64,000 nt of DNA from Oceanobacillus jeddahensis (GCF_000750635.1 NZ_CCDM010000003.1:335121-399120), one strand, 5' to 3'. Numbered from the stretch's first letter, positions 17,046-27,654 are shown. Numbers and translations are program-made. Notes: a model not told the origin generated them from the letters alone.

Positions 17046-20000
17046 TTACTCCGGCTCCTTTCTCTTCTTTAATGACAGCATTTTTATCCAGACTCACTGT
17101 CATCTTATGATTTTTCTTTGCCATAAACGCTTCATAACGAGCCTCTTCCGTACTAAAACCCTTTTCTTTAAACCACTCTATCTGCTGAAGCATTAATTTA
17201 TAATCGACCGGAATGACTTTAACAAATTTCTTCACTTCTTCTTTCCAGTTTTTTAATATAATTGCTGCTTTTTCACTATTGGTATAATCCAGATGATTTA
17301 TAAGCGATTCTTTTACTTCTTCTTGTTCTTCCAGATCTGTCATTTTTTCAAATTGAATCAGTTCCGTATTCGTTAAGGTCTGAAACAAAAGACTATCATC
17401 CGGTCTCACGTAAGCAATCCCCCCTGACATACCGGCCGCAAAGTTTTTGCCGACGTTGCCAAGGATAATAACCCGGCCTCCGGTCATATATTCACAACCA
17501 TGATCCCCAACGCCTTCTACAACAATTTTTGCACCACTGTTTCTAACAGCAAAGCGTTCTCCTGCACAACCTTGGATATAAGCCTCTCCACTTGTTGCAC
17601 CATAGAAGGATACATTTCCTGCGATAACATTATGACCAGGATTAATTGTTGACTCTTCTGAGGCTCGGACAATCACCTTACCGCCAGAAAGTCCTTTGCC
17701 AACATAATCATTGGCATCTCCAGTCACGGTCATTGTCATACCTGATGGGATAAACGCACCGAAGCTCTGGCCGGCTGATCCAGTGAAATGTAAATTAATT
17801 GTATCCTCTGGCAACCCTTCTTCTCCGTATTTTGCAGTAAGCTCACTGCCGACAATCGTTCCCGTAACACGATCCGTATTTTGGATTGCGAAGCTCGCTT
17901 CCATTGCTTCACCAGTTTTCAGTGATTCTTGAACGGCAGGCAGGATTTCATTTATATCTAAAGATTGATCTAACTTATGATCCTGCTGCGTTGTATTTCT
18001 TCTTTCCCCTTCCGGCTGGTAAACCAAAGTGGATAAATCAAGATACTTCGCTTTCCAATGTGCATCAGCACGTGCTGATCTTTTCAGATATTCAGTGCGC
18101 CCGATCATCTCATCCATCGACCGGAAACCAAGCTCCGCCATAATTTCACGAACCTCTTCAGCAATAAATCGCATATAGTTCACCACATGCTCCGGATCTC
18201 CGGCAAACTTTTTACGAAGTTCCGGATTTTGCGTTGCAACACCGACTGGACAAGTATCCTTATGACAGACACGCATCATCACGCAGCCGACAACAACAAG
18301 AGGCGCTGTAGCAAAACCGTATTCTTCTGCTCCAAGCAAGGCTGCTGTTACAACGTCTTTTCCTGTTAATAGTTTTCCATCCGTTTCTAAAATAACACGA
18401 TCTCTCAGCCCGTTTAGCATTAAAGTCTGATGTGCTTCTGCCAAACCTAATTCCCATGGGAGACCGGTATGCTTAATACTAGTTTTTGGCGAGGCGCCTG
18501 TTCCGCCATCATAGCCGACAACGGAGATAACATCTGCATTTCCTTTAGCAACACCGGCAGCAATCGTTCCAACGCCTGATTTAGCAACAAGCTTAACACT
18601 TACTCTTGCGTTTCGATTCGCATTTTTCAAATCATGAATCAATTGCGCCAAATCTTCAATTGAATAAATATCGTGATGCGGCGGTGGTGAAATTAAATCA
18701 ACCCCCGGTGTCGAACCGCGTACATCCGCAACCCATGGATACACTTTTTCAGCCGGCAGCTGACCACCTTCTCCAGGTTTCGCTCCTTGAGCTACTTTAA
18801 TTTGCAGCTCTTTTGCATTGACTAAATAATTGCTGGTTACACCAAAGCGTCCAGATGCCACCTGTTTAATTGCACTGGCACGTAAATCTCCATTCGCATC
18901 AGGAGTAAAGCGGGATTTATCCTCTCCACCTTCTCCGCTGTTACTTTTACCACCGAGACGATTCATCGCAATCGCCAATGTTTCATGCGCTTCTTTACTA
19001 ATCGAGCCAAAGGACATCGCACCGGTTTTAAAACGTTGAACAATGGTATCCACCGGTTCTACTTCATCGATGGAGATAGATTTCGATTTTTTGAAGTCAA
19101 ATAAATTTCTTAAAAATCCAATACGCGCTTCATTTGATTCTTTAGAAAATTGCTTGAATAGTTTATAATCTCCCCGCCTGCAGGACCATTGCAACTTATA
19201 AATGGTTGAAGGGTTAAAGGCATGATGCTCACCGGTTTTTCGCCATTGAAAATCACTGCCTGAATCTAGCAGCCCATTTATCACTTCCTTGTATCCTTCA
19301 TGATGGCGTTTTTCTGTTTCCAGTTGAATAACCTCAAGTCCAATTCCGTCGATTTGTGAAGCTGTACCGGTAAAATAATCTTCAATCACCTGTTTGCTTA
19401 TCCCGACAGCTTCAAAAATTTGCGCACCTCGGTAGCTTTGTACAGTTGAAATACCAATTTTAGACATTACTTTGATAATTCCTTCTGTCGCAACTGCGAT
19501 ATATTTTGCTTGTGCTTCTTGTGGATTGAAAGCTAATTTATCGTCTTCGAATGCCTGTTGATAGGTCTGATACACAAGATATGGGTAAATCGCATCCACC
19601 CCATAACCGAGCATCGCTGCAAAATGATGCACTTCACGCGCTTCTCCTGACTGGATAATAATACTTACTTTTGTACGGATACCTTCACGAATTAAAAATT
19701 GATGCAGACCGCTGACAGCCAGCAGTGCAGGGATGGCTTTATGCATTTGATCCATTTCTGTATCCCTTAATACCAGAATATTTTTCCCTTTATAGATCGC
19801 AGCTTTTGCCTGTGCAAACACTTCACTCAGCGCAGCTTCCAAATTATCTGTAAATAACGTTTCAATTACTTCAGCTGTTAATCCATCGATTTCGCTATTT
19901 TCAATCCTTTTCATCTGCACATTTGATAAAATCGGGGAGTCTAACCGAACACATCTTTTCTTTTCAGCTTCCGGATGAAGAACATCTCCTTCACTGCCAA

Positions 20001-21612
20001 GCCATGTCAGCATGGATGTTACCAGTTGCTCCCGGTAGGCATCAATTGGCGGATTGGTAACCTGGGCAAAGAGCTGTTTAAAGTAATTAAATAAACTTTG
20101 CGGACGCTCAGATAAAACAGCTAACGGTGCATCATTTCCCATTGCGCCGATTGGGTCTTTTCCGTCTTGCACTAATGGAATTAAATATTTTTCAATATCC
20201 TCCAGCGTGTAACCAAAGGCTTTCTGTTTAGAAAACAATAATGGATCTACTTCCATGTTTTCATCTACTTCCGGCTCCAATGTCGTTATTTGTTCCTCTA
20301 TCCATTCCTGATAAGGATGTGCTGTTGTAATGGCAGATTTTATTTCCTCATCCGAAATGATTCTCCCTTTCTCTATATCTACTAACAGCATCTTCCCAGG
20401 ACTCAATCGTTCTTTTAATAAAACATTACTTTCTTCTACGTCAACGACACCAACTTCAGAGGAATAAATAATATAATCATCTTTTGTCACGTAATATCTC
20501 GCTGGACGTAAACCATTTCTATCCAAAATAGCACCAATTTGTTTCCCGTTTGTAAATGTGATGGATGTCGGGCCGTCCCAGGGCTCCATCATCAGACTGT
20601 GATATTGATAGAAAGCACGTCTTTCCTGATTCATATGATTATTTTTATCCCATGGTTCAGGAATCAACATCATGGCTGCATGAGCAAGATCTCTTCCTGC
20701 CAACGTTAAAAATTCCAGCGCATTATCCAGCGTAGCCGAGTCACTGCCATCACTGCAGATAATTGGTAATAGTTTTTCTAAATCATCACCAAATACATCC
20801 GAAACAAATTGTTTTTCTCTGGCCCGCATCCAGTTCGCATTTCCTCGTAATGTATTTATTTCACCATTATGAATTAAATAACGGTTTGGATGCGCCCGTT
20901 CCCAGGATGGAAACGTATTTGTACTGAATCGGGAGTGAACAAGCGAAAAAGCAGAAACAAAATCTTTTTCTTGTAAGTCTAAATAAAATCCTTTCACCTG
21001 CTCCGGTGTCAGTAATCCTTTATAAACTATGGTAGTACTGGATAGACTCGGTACATAAAAACGGAGCTCTTTTTCTTCTGCCCAGTGCTCTGCTTGTTTG
21101 CGAATAACATACAGCTTTCTCTCGAAATCCAACTCATCAGCAGATGCATCCGCTCGAATAAATACTTGTTTCATTTCCGGCAATGTATCCACAGCGCCTT
21201 TTCCAATACAAGCAGGGTTAACAGGTACATCTCTCCAGCCAATCAGCTGCTGTCCTTCTTGCGCAATAAATGTATTTACCTGCTCCATTACCTTCTTTTG
21301 CTCCTGGTTATCCAGAGTAAGAAAAATCATTCCTACAGCATATTCTCCAGCAGGCGGCAGCTCAAATTCAGAGCACACTCTTCGAAAATATCGATCCGGT
21401 ATCTGCACCATTAACCCCGAACCATCACCAGTCATTGGATCACTTCCTTGGCCGCCGCGGTGTTCCAACTTACAAAGCATATTCAATCCTTTTGTAACAA
21501 TGTCATGTGTCTGTTTTCCTTTTATATGAGCATATAAGCCAATTCCACAAGCATCATGCTCAAAATCCGGATGATATAAACCTTGTGCTTTCGGCAAATC
21601 ATGAAAAATCAT
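17038..21612 (-). CDS. gltB: Glutamate synthase [NADPH], large subunit
   Basis: Makes two glutamates from glutamine and 2-oxoglutarate. 1524 residues, full length. The class II amidotransferase nucleophile is Cys22 (HDACGIG) after a 21-residue propeptide; [19 protein letters not shown] and the [11 protein letters not shown] motif follow. The FMN domain carries [12 protein letters not shown], and the 3Fe-4S cysteines are in [15 protein letters not shown]. The C-terminal GltB beta-helix has the glycine-rich repeats. Called gltA in B. subtilis. It is divergent from gltC, 119 bases away. Confidence 0.97.
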   Translation of the reverse strand: MIFHDLPKAQGLYHPDFEHDACGIGLYAHIKGKQTHDIVTKGLNMLCKLEHRGGQGSDPMTGDGSGLMVQIPDRYFRRVCSEFELPPAGEYAVGMIFLTLDNQEQKKVMEQVNTFIAQEGQQLIGWRDVPVNPACIGKGAVDTLPEMKQVFIRADASADELDFERKLYVIRKQAEHWAEEKELRFYVPSLSSTTIVYKGLLTPEQVKGFYLDLQEKDFVSAFSLVHSRFSTNTFPSWERAHPNRYLIHNGEINTLRGNANWMRAREKQFVSDVFGDDLEKLLPIICSDGSDSATLDNALEFLTLAGRDLAHAAMMLIPEPWDKNNHMNQERRAFYQYHSLMMEPWDGPTSITFTNGKQIGAILDRNGLRPARYYVTKDDYIIYSSEVGVVDVEESNVLLKERLSPGKMLLVDIEKGRIISDEEIKSAITTAHPYQEWIEEQITTLEPEVDENMEVDPLLFSKQKAFGYTLEDIEKYLIPLVQDGKDPIGAMGNDAPLAVLSERPQSLFNYFKQLFAQVTNPPIDAYREQLVTSMLTWLGSEGDVLHPEAEKKRCVRLDSPILSNVQMKRIENSEIDGLTAEVIETLFTDNLEAALSEVFAQAKAAIYKGKNILVLRDTEMDQMHKAIPALLAVSGLHQFLIREGIRTKVSIIIQSGEAREVHHFAAMLGYGVDAIYPYLVYQTYQQAFEDDKLAFNPQEAQAKYIAVATEGIIKVMSKIGISTVQSYRGAQIFEAVGISKQVIEDYFTGTASQIDGIGLEVIQLETEKRHHEGYKEVINGLLDSGSDFQWRKTGEHHAFNPSTIYKLQWSCRRGDYKLFKQFSKESNEARIGFLRNLFDFKKSKSISIDEVEPVDTIVQRFKTGAMSFGSISKEAHETLAIAMNRLGGKSNSGEGGEDKSRFTPDANGDLRASAIKQVASGRFGVTSNYLVNAKELQIKVAQGAKPGEGGQLPAEKVYPWVADVRGSTPGVDLISPPPHHDIYSIEDLAQLIHDLKNANRNARVSVKLVAKSGVGTIAAGVAKGNADVISVVGYDGGTGASPKTSIKHTGLPWELGLAEAHQTLMLNGLRDRVILETDGKLLTGKDVVTAALLGAEEYGFATAPLVVVGCVMMRVCHKDTCPVGVATQNPELRKKFAGDPEHVVNYMRFIAEEVREIMAELGFRSMDEMIGRTEYLKRSARADAHWKAKYLDLSTLVYQPEGERRNTTQQDHKLDQSLDINEILPAVQESLKTGEAMEASFAIQNTDRVTGTIVGSELTAKYGEEGLPEDTINLHFTGSAGQSFGAFIPSGMTMTVTGDANDYVGKGLSGGKVIVRASEESTINPGHNVIAGNVSFYGATSGEAYIQGCAGERFAVRNSGAKIVVEGVGDHGCEYMTGGRVIILGNVGKNFAAGMSGGIAYVRPDDSLLFQTLTNTELIQFEKMTDLEEQEEVKESLINHLDYTNSEKAAIILKNWKEEVKKFVKVIPVDYKLMLQQIEWFKEKGFSTEEARYEAFMAKKNHKMTVSLDKNAVIKEEKGAGVNG

Positions 21613-21705
21613 TTCTGTTCCTCCATTCCGTGTTCAATAAAAGTGGGTAAGATACATTTTATGTTTTTTTATTTATCTAAACAATATATAATAAACATAA
21701 GAATA

Positions 21706-21720
21706 ATCTAATTTTGATAT
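21706..21720 (+). promoter_or_regulatory. Candidate LysR-type dyad between gltB and gltC
   Basis: ATC-N7-GAT dyad (ATCTAATTTTGATAT) just ahead of the gltC start, placed where GltC would be expected to act on both divergent promoters. TATAAT at 21687-21692 could be the gltC -10. Confidence 0.35.
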
Positions 21721-21731
21721 GAGGTGGAAAT

Positions 21732-22625
21732 ATGGAACTGCGTCAATTGAGATATTTTGTTGCTGTAGCAGAAAGAGAGCATGTATCTGAAGCAGCTTTT
21801 GAATTACATGTTGCTCAATCAGCTGTCAGTCGGCAAATTTCAAATTTAGAAAGTGAATTAGGAGTCCAACTTTTTGAAAGAGCGGGCAGAAATGTACATT
21901 TAACGCCCATCGGAAATATATTTTTAACGCATATAAAGTCGGCTTTAAAAGGAGTTGACTATGCAAAAAAGCAGGTAGATGAATATTTAGATCCAGAACG
22001 AGGGTCCATAAAAATCGGTTTTCCCACAAGCTTAGCGGGTAACCTATTACCAACCGTTTTATCAGCTTTTAAGAGAAGCTATCCAAACATCCGCTTTCAA
22101 TTAAGACAGGGCTCTTATAATTTTTTAATTGAAGCTGTCAGAAATAGAGAAATTGATTTAGCATTTCTAGGTCCGGTTCCCGATAATCAACCGGATATTA
22201 TTGGTAAGGTTCTGTTTATGGAAAATTTCTATGCGCTTATTCCCAGTTCTAATGCAATATCTACAAAAGAAATCATTTCGATAGCAGATTTAGAACATGA
22301 AAATTTTGTATTGTTTCCAGAAGGGTATGTACTTCATCAACTTGTTATTGATGCTTGTATCCGTTCAGGCTTCACACCAAATATCCAATCGCAGGGAGAA
22401 GATTTAGATGCTATTAAAGGACTTGTTGCGGCAGGAATGGGGATTACTTTACTTCCAGAAAGTGCCTTTAATGATTTAAACACAGCTTATAGTGCTAAAG
22501 TTGCTATTGATAATCCGCCTATTCAGCGAACAGTCGGCATCATTATTCCTAAAAATCGTAATCTGGCACCATCCCAGAAGGTTTTTTATCATTTTATTCA
22601 GGATTATTTTGAAATTGGGGATTAA
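21732..22625 (+). CDS. gltC: LysR-family activator of glutamate synthase
   Basis: Activates gltBD according to the glutamate/2-oxoglutarate balance. 297 residues. The N-terminal winged helix (MELRQLRYFVAVAEREHVSE, then HVAQSAVSRQISNLE) and the effector domain closely follow B. subtilis GltC, including EYLDPERGSIKIGFPTSLAG and LRQGSYNFLIEAVRNREIDL. It is divergently oriented to its target and preceded by a GAGGTGG site. It is followed at once by a strong bidirectional terminator. Confidence 0.95.
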   Translation: MELRQLRYFVAVAEREHVSEAAFELHVAQSAVSRQISNLESELGVQLFERAGRNVHLTPIGNIFLTHIKSALKGVDYAKKQVDEYLDPERGSIKIGFPTSLAGNLLPTVLSAFKRSYPNIRFQLRQGSYNFLIEAVRNREIDLAFLGPVPDNQPDIIGKVLFMENFYALIPSSNAISTKEIISIADLEHENFVLFPEGYVLHQLVIDACIRSGFTPNIQSQGEDLDAIKGLVAAGMGITLLPESAFNDLNTAYSAKVAIDNPPIQRTVGIIIPKNRNLAPSQKVFYHFIQDYFEIGD

Positions 22626-22672
22626 AAAACCATAGAATATCAAATGAGAAATTTTGATATTCTATGGTTTTT
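22625..22672. terminator. Bidirectional terminator after gltC
   Basis: 20-bp stem AAAAACCATAGAATATCAAA with its exact complement at 22653-22672, flanked by A and T runs so it can work on both strands. Confidence 0.93.
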
Positions 22673-22713
22673 ACTGTCTTTTCCTAATCAATATAAGGAT
22701 AACCATCTTCAAG

Positions 22714-22768
22714 TATAAAACGAAACTTCACTCAGCGGGAGTTTTACGGCCAGTTCTCCGTGATAAAG
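22714..22768 (+). repeat. Short (internally deleted) copy of the large intergenic repeat
   Basis: Left end AAAACGAAACTTCACTCA joined directly to the right end GGGAGTTTTACGG...GTTCTCCGTGATAAA. In full copies these ends are ~180 bases apart and each carries GGGAGTTTT, so this copy looks like a deletion between those direct repeats. Confidence 0.85.
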
Positions 22769-23269
22769 TTAATTATTCAATTTAAGCCAATCATCATTCC
22801 ATTGAAAATACGCATCTGATACTTTTAAGTTATGAAACAGTACTTCCGGATATGGTAATGCTAATTCAGGTTTACTATAAACATTAAAAAATTTTAAGTC
22901 TGATGATTCTCCATCAATAGCTGTTAATTTACCAGAAATGATTTTACAATTAAATACAAATATATTATATTCTACTTGGTCTTTATTTGAATATGTAAAT
23001 CGAAAATCTTCTCCTCCAAATATACCTATTAAATGAAGTGGCTTTACAAGTAAACCTGTTTCTTCAAAAACTTCCCGAATAACTGCTTTTGCGGGAGGCT
23101 CACCAAGTTCAATTGCACCAGCAGGCAAACTCCATTGTTCCTCTCCTTTAATATATTGAAAAAGTATTTCATTTTGGTCATTTTTAATAATTGCTGCAAC
23201 ACTCGGCATAAAAATTAAATCAGTTCCTATTTTTGCCCGTATATTTTTATAATAATCTGAAATAGGCAT
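22769..23269 (-). CDS. NUDIX hydrolase
   Basis: Hydrolyses nucleoside diphosphates linked to another group; substrate unknown. 166 residues when started at the ATG 23267-23269, which has AAAGGAG 8 bases upstream (a GTG nine bases further up overlaps that site). The NUDIX box is complete: G-x5-E-x7-RE-x2-EE-x-G in the segment starting GAIELGEPP and ending EVFEETG. It is a single gene on the distal side of the gltC terminator. Confidence 0.88.
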   Translation of the reverse strand: MPISDYYKNIRAKIGTDLIFMPSVAAIIKNDQNEILFQYIKGEEQWSLPAGAIELGEPPAKAVIREVFEETGLLVKPLHLIGIFGGEDFRFTYSNKDQVEYNIFVFNCKIISGKLTAIDGESSDLKFFNVYSKPELALPYPEVLFHNLKVSDAYFQWNDDWLKLNN

Positions 23270-23343
23270 TTTTACCACTCCTTTTATTACTTTGGATGCA
23301 TAAAAGTTTAATTCGTTTGGGTTTTACAAACGATTATTTGCAA

Positions 23344-23383
23344 TAAAAAAGGTTTCTATCTAAAACAAATAGAAACCTTTTTA
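23344..23383 (-). terminator. Terminator of mtnN
   Basis: 14-bp perfect stem AAAAAGGTTTCTAT / ATAGAAACCTTTTT with a 9-base loop and T-run on the minus strand. Confidence 0.92.
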
Positions 23384-23399
23384 TAAATTCTTTTATAAC

Positions 23400-24089
23400 T
23401 TATAATCTTTGAACCATTTTTATAATCACATCCGCTGCATTCTTTGCTGCTTTTTCTAAGAATACATCAAATGAAATAGATGATTCTTTCCCAGCAATAT
23501 CTGATAATGCACGAATAATAACAAATGGTGTTTTATACTGATAGCATACCTGTGCAATTGCAGCAGCTTCCATTTCTAAAGCAAGCATCTCCGGGAATCG
23601 TTCACGGACAACTGCTGTTTGATCCTTTCTTTGCATAAACGAATCACCTGTTGCGATAATACCAGTTTCTGCTTGGATGTCTGAGTCTAAAACTACCTTA
23701 TCTGCTAATTCTACCAAATCTGGAGAGGGGTTATAGACTGCCGGCATTCCCGGGACTTGTCCATATACATAATTAAATGCTGTTGCATCGACATCATGAT
23801 GTAATACCCCTGTAGAAATAACGACATCTCCTACCTCCAGGTTTTCAGCAAATCCTCCGGCAGACCCTGTGTTAATAATTTTATCAGGGTTGAATCGTTC
23901 ATGTAAGATGGTTGTAGACATGGCTGCATTTACTTTACCAATACCAGACAGCAGGAGGACAACTTTTTTTCCTTCCAAATATCCTTGATAAAAATAAGTC
24001 TTCGCTACTTCGATTTCTTGCACATCTGTCATTCTTTGTTTCAGCAATTCAATTTCTTCATCCATTGCTCCAATAATCCCGATAGTCAT
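23400..24089 (-). CDS. mtnN: 5'-methylthioadenosine/S-adenosylhomocysteine nucleosidase
   Basis: Releases adenine from methylthioadenosine and S-adenosylhomocysteine in methionine salvage and methyl-cycle detoxification. 229 residues. Catalytic-region motifs: the N-terminal GIIGAMDEEIELL, NTGSAGG, EMEAAAIAQVCY and RALSDIAG, which contains the catalytic Asp. It lies 30 bases after yrrS. In B. subtilis the same gene is downstream of greA and yrrS, but with pbpI and yrrT between; those are absent here. Confidence 0.96.
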   Translation of the reverse strand: MTIGIIGAMDEEIELLKQRMTDVQEIEVAKTYFYQGYLEGKKVVLLLSGIGKVNAAMSTTILHERFNPDKIINTGSAGGFAENLEVGDVVISTGVLHHDVDATAFNYVYGQVPGMPAVYNPSPDLVELADKVVLDSDIQAETGIIATGDSFMQRKDQTAVVRERFPEMLALEMEAAAIAQVCYQYKTPFVIIRALSDIAGKESSISFDVFLEKAAKNAADVIIKMVQRL

Positions 24090-24119
24090 TCTATTCCTCC
24101 ATTACTGTCCTGCATCATT

Positions 24120-24827
24120 TTAATTCAATTCTTCTACTTGTGTCGGCTGCCAGCCTTCCCCGTCTACCCAATCCAGGAATACACGATAATTCTCTGTATT
24201 GCTTGAATCGGAAACAGTAGCAATTACTTTATCAGGTCCATTATTCCCAACCCAGTGCTCTATCATACCATCTTCACTTAAACCAGTAACCATGGAGACT
24301 GCTCTCTTAATTTCAACACGGTCCGCAGATCCATCGCTAAAATCTGTATTATGCTCGCCTTCCTGTTCTGTACCTATTGGGTCCCAGTCACCGGTATAAG
24401 CCTCAGCAACATCGTCATCTGAAGGTTCGGCAGACTCTCTATCCTCGTAAGAATTATCTTCTTCATTTTCATCCTCATCTTCGTTGGATGCATCTTCATC
24501 TGCGTCCTCGTCTTCCTCATCATCTTCTTCTCGATTAGCATCTTCATCTTCAGTTCCATTTTCACCTTCAGCATCTTCGTCATTTGAGTCCGGATCTGTT
24601 ATTAGAAAGCCGTTATCGTCCTCTCCATTACCTTCACCATTATTATCCTCTGAAGTATTTTCCGAGGCATCCGATTCAGTGCCCTCCTCTGTTGTATCAT
24701 CTCCGCCGCCAAATACCCATATCGCAAGAAAAATAACTAACACGATTCCTGCAGCAATGGATAAGATGGTAATTGCGTTTGTGTTTTTTCTTCTTTTTTC
24801 AAATTTATTTGATCTTGTTTGACTCAC
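24120..24827 (-). CDS. yrrS: DUF1510 (YrrS-like) membrane-anchored acidic protein
   Basis: 235 residues from a GTG start at 24825-24827 (GGGGG 8 bases upstream); an in-frame ATG 24 bases earlier lacks a ribosome site. A short basic N-terminus precedes one membrane helix (about residues 18-40). Next comes a ~90-residue linker made almost wholly of Glu, Asp, Asn and Ser. The C-terminal DUF1510 domain contains YTGDWDPIGTEQ and VDGEGWQPTQVEEL. Function unknown; in B. subtilis the gene sits beside the penicillin-binding protein gene pbpI, which suggests an envelope role. Confidence 0.85.
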   Translation of the reverse strand: MSQTRSNKFEKRRKNTNAITILSIAAGIVLVIFLAIWVFGGGDDTTEEGTESDASENTSEDNNGEGNGEDDNGFLITDPDSNDEDAEGENGTEDEDANREEDDEEDEDADEDASNEDEDENEEDNSYEDRESAEPSDDDVAEAYTGDWDPIGTEQEGEHNTDFSDGSADRVEIKRAVSMVTGLSEDGMIEHWVGNNGPDKVIATVSDSSNTENYRVFLDWVDGEGWQPTQVEELN

Positions 24828-25278
24828 CGGAAAATCCCCCTCACTACACATTTTGTTTTTAACTCTTCTATCGAGTCTATCAATTATTTTCTATTTTAGC
24901 ATAAATATACTGTTTGTCTCTCTTTTAAACCTAATATAATGGGTTAAGAAAACAAGACGAAGATACAGATAAAATGAAACTTTATTCAACGTGAGGTTTT
25001 TCGTCAACAAATGTTTCGATTCGAACCGATGCACTTATGCAGTAACAAGGTTGATACCTTCTTAGCTATAAAAAATTTGCTATGTAATACTTTTCGTACA
25101 GATTGTCTAATTTTTAACGTCCTTATTTAGAAAAAACGAAAACTTACAGCCTAATACAACTGTAAGTTTTCGTATTACTTAGATATACACACTATTTTTG
25201 TAACCTAACTCATGAGGTGTCACTCCAGCTCTCTCAAGCACAAAAAAGAAAAATCAATACGTAAACGCTTTCCAATTT
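24828..25278. other. Gap between yrrS and greA
   Basis: Contains a diverged left end of the large repeat at about 24969-25010 (AAAATGAAACTTTATTCAAC, then GGTTTTTCG) and the greA terminator. No gene is seen. Confidence 0.6.
25131..25172 (-). terminator. Terminator of greA
   Basis: 13-bp perfect stem CGAAAACTTACAG / CTGTAAGTTTTCG, followed on the minus strand by TTTTTT. Confidence 0.9.
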
Positions 25279-25755
25279 TTATTCTACATTTGTTATTCGA
25301 ACTTCAATGTCTCCAGCTGGTGTTGAAACAGAAACTTCTTTACCGATTTCTTGTCCCAATAAACTTTTTGCCATTGGAGAATCATTAGATATTTTCCCTT
25401 CAAATGGATCAGCTTCTGCACTACCTACGATTGTGTATGTTTCCTCATCACCGTCTGGCAATTCAACAAAAGTAACTGATTTTCCTAACGCAACAACATC
25501 TGGATTTTCATTATCATTCTCAATAATGACCGCATTACGAATCATATTCTCAACTTGTGTAATACGTTGTTCTACAAATGCCTGCTCATCTTTTGCAGCA
25601 TCGTATTCGGAATTCTCGGATAGGTCTCCAAAATCACGGGCTACTTTTATTCTTTCAACGACCTCTTGACGGCGGTCCGTTTTTAAATAATGTAGTTCTT
25701 CCTCTAATTTGTCTTTCCCCTCTTGTGTCATGTAAAAGCTTTTTTCTGCAGCCAT
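25279..25755 (-). CDS. greA: Transcription elongation factor GreA
   Basis: Rescues backtracked RNA polymerase by stimulating transcript cleavage in the secondary channel. 158 residues: an N-terminal coiled coil with [18 protein letters not shown], whose acidic tip residues coordinate the catalytic metal, and a C-terminal FKBP-like domain ending EVRITNVE. It follows udk after about 200 bases that hold no gene, as in the B. subtilis udk-greA pair. Confidence 0.97.
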   Translation of the reverse strand: MAAEKSFYMTQEGKDKLEEELHYLKTDRRQEVVERIKVARDFGDLSENSEYDAAKDEQAFVEQRITQVENMIRNAVIIENDNENPDVVALGKSVTFVELPDGDEETYTIVGSAEADPFEGKISNDSPMAKSLLGQEIGKEVSVSTPAGDIEVRITNVE

Positions 25756-25956
25756 CTTTATACACTCCTTCTTATTTCTTTTCTATCTAGGAACAATAGC
25801 AGCTTTATTTTAGGTTAAATTTATTCTAAAAACAGCTGCATATTCCATGTATATAAATTAAATTATAAAAATCGACTATATAGCTTATGTGCTGACTCTT
25901 CAAAATATACTAACCAATACTATGGCAGATATTACCTAAAATATCAAGAAAAATAA

Positions 25957-26595
25957 TTATTTAATTGAATTTTTTGCTAAGATATTTTCTATTTTAGATG
26001 CCATAATATCCACTGCAACATGGTTTTCCCCGCCTTCAGGAATAATTAAATCGGCATAACGCTTAGACGGCTCAATAAATTGCATATGAGCCGGCCGAAC
26101 TACTTGAATATATTGGTCAATTACCGATTCTAATGTTCTGCCACGCTCTTTAATATCCCTTAACAGGCGTCGTATAATCCTTAAATCAGCATCCGTGTCA
26201 ACAAATACCTTTATATCCATTAGGTCAACCAGATTTGCATCTTCTAAAATCAAAATTCCTTCGACTATAATTACTTCTTTTGGCTCAACATGAATCGTTT
26301 CACTGGAACGGTTGTGAACCTTGTAGTCGTAAACAGGTTTTTCAACAGATTTATATTCGATCAATTGTTTAAGGTGCTCTATTAATAGATTATTATCAAA
26401 TGCAAACGGGTGATCATAATTTGTCTTCAACCTTTCCTCGAAAGGGAGATCCGACTGATCCTTGTAATATGCATCTTGTTCTATAACTAAAATCGATGTT
26501 TCTTTAAAACGGTCGCAGATAGATCTTGTCACTGAAGTTTTTCCACTACCACTCCCCCCTGCAACACCAATTACAATGGGTTTATTTTTTTCCAT
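25957..26595 (-). CDS. udk: Uridine kinase
   Basis: Phosphorylates uridine and cytidine in pyrimidine salvage. 212 residues with P-loop [17 protein letters not shown], the base/ribose-binding segment EQDAYYKD, and YDHPFAFD. It begins 21 bases after yrrM. In B. subtilis two U32-family peptidase genes (yrrN and yrrO) separate yrrM from udk; here they are missing and the two genes are adjacent. Confidence 0.96.
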   Translation of the reverse strand: MEKNKPIVIGVAGGSGSGKTSVTRSICDRFKETSILVIEQDAYYKDQSDLPFEERLKTNYDHPFAFDNNLLIEHLKQLIEYKSVEKPVYDYKVHNRSSETIHVEPKEVIIVEGILILEDANLVDLMDIKVFVDTDADLRIIRRLLRDIKERGRTLESVIDQYIQVVRPAHMQFIEPSKRYADLIIPEGGENHVAVDIMASKIENILAKNSIK

Positions 26596-26616
26596 TCTAC
26601 TATCTCCTTACATATT

Positions 26617-27255
26617 TCATCTTTTACAGCTAATGGAAACACCATCATCCACCGGTATAATAGATGTATGGTAATCTGGATGATTCATTAGCATTTCATT
26701 GTACGCTTTTAATTTTCGTACCAATGTTCTATATTTTTTGGGTACTTCTTCATTCGAATAGACCATCCCCCGAAATAATACATTATCCGTAATTAAAATG
26801 CCACCAGAAATGAGCATTTTATTTGCTAAGTCAAAATAAGATTGATATTGCCCCTTTGCAGCATCCATAAAAATCACATCAAATTGCTTCTCTTTGTTAG
26901 TCAGATCCTGCATTACTTCCGCAGCATCACCTAAGATAACTTCAATTTGATGATCACGTTTCTGTTCTTGGATATGGACAATTGCTTCGCGGCAGCGTTT
27001 CTCATCTTTCTCAATAGTAATGATATCAGCATCTTCTGCCCCTTCTAACATCCGTAATGCAGAGTAACCAATGGCCGTACCGATCTCTAAAATCTTTTTA
27101 GGTTGTTTCATCATTAGAATAAGATTAATCATATGCATACTGCTTCGGTGTACAATTGGTACCTGGTTTGTTTCAGCATTTTTTTCAAGCATGTTTACAT
27201 ATTCTGATGAAGCTGGTAGCAGGCTTTCCAAGTAACTTTCTAATTCTTTATCCAT
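26617..27255 (-). CDS. yrrM: SAM-dependent O-methyltransferase (YrrM family)
   Basis: 212 residues using the ATG at 27253-27255, which has GGA 9 bases upstream; the longer frame from 27279 adds eight residues. Class I methyltransferase fold: motif I ILEIGTAIGYSALRML, an acidic strand end IITIEKD, and FDVIFMDAAKGQY containing the metal-binding region of catechol-type O-methyltransferases. In B. subtilis it is related to the tRNA wobble-uridine modification enzyme TrmR, a plausible role here. Likely in one transcript with udk. Confidence 0.88.
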   Translation of the reverse strand: MDKELESYLESLLPASSEYVNMLEKNAETNQVPIVHRSSMHMINLILMMKQPKKILEIGTAIGYSALRMLEGAEDADIITIEKDEKRCREAIVHIQEQKRDHQIEVILGDAAEVMQDLTNKEKQFDVIFMDAAKGQYQSYFDLANKMLISGGILITDNVLFRGMVYSNEEVPKKYRTLVRKLKAYNEMLMNHPDYHTSIIPVDDGVSISCKR

Positions 27256-27316
27256 TTCACCATTTCCTTTTACTTTCAAACATTATATTATTCTCACGCA
27301 AGCTTATGGACTGTTA

Positions 27317-27545
27317 ATAAAACGAAACTTCACTCAGTGGGAGTTTTTCGACGCACAACTCTTTACGATGGGACGAGTAATCGCAGTCCCAGTCCCAGGA
27401 CGTCGCGAACTTAGTCTGCTTCCTTCATTTCCCACTGCGTTAGCCTAAGTAATTCAGGGAGGTGGCGTCCGTTATCTCCCTAAATAAATTTATTTTCACG
27501 CTTTATTTTGAGGCGGGAGTTTTACGGACGGTTCTCCGTGATAAA
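27317..27545 (+). repeat. Large mosaic intergenic repeat, full copy (D)
   Basis: 229 bp. Left end ATAAAACGAAACTTCACTCA; hairpin module GGGAC-GAGTAATCGCA-GTCCC (27370-27390); CCAGGACGTCGCGAAC; TTAGTCTGCTTCCTTCA; GCGTCCGTTATCTCCC; right end GTTCTCCGTGATAAA. The same blocks occur in the same order at 29101-29367 and 41766-42148. It lies between yrrM and mltG. Confidence 0.9.
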
Positions 27546-27654
27546 CTGAATCACTAGCTTTTTCTTTGTTATATAGGACACTTTTTCAGAGTTGGAACTG
27601 TATTTACTCACTTTCACCTAAAACATTCGCAAAAATTTTGATGGTTTCTTGTTG

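Noticed and set aside
24484..24822. Serine-rich plus-strand frame
   Set aside because: It is the antisense of the acidic Asp/Glu codons of yrrS; such codons read as Ser/Phe on the other strand.
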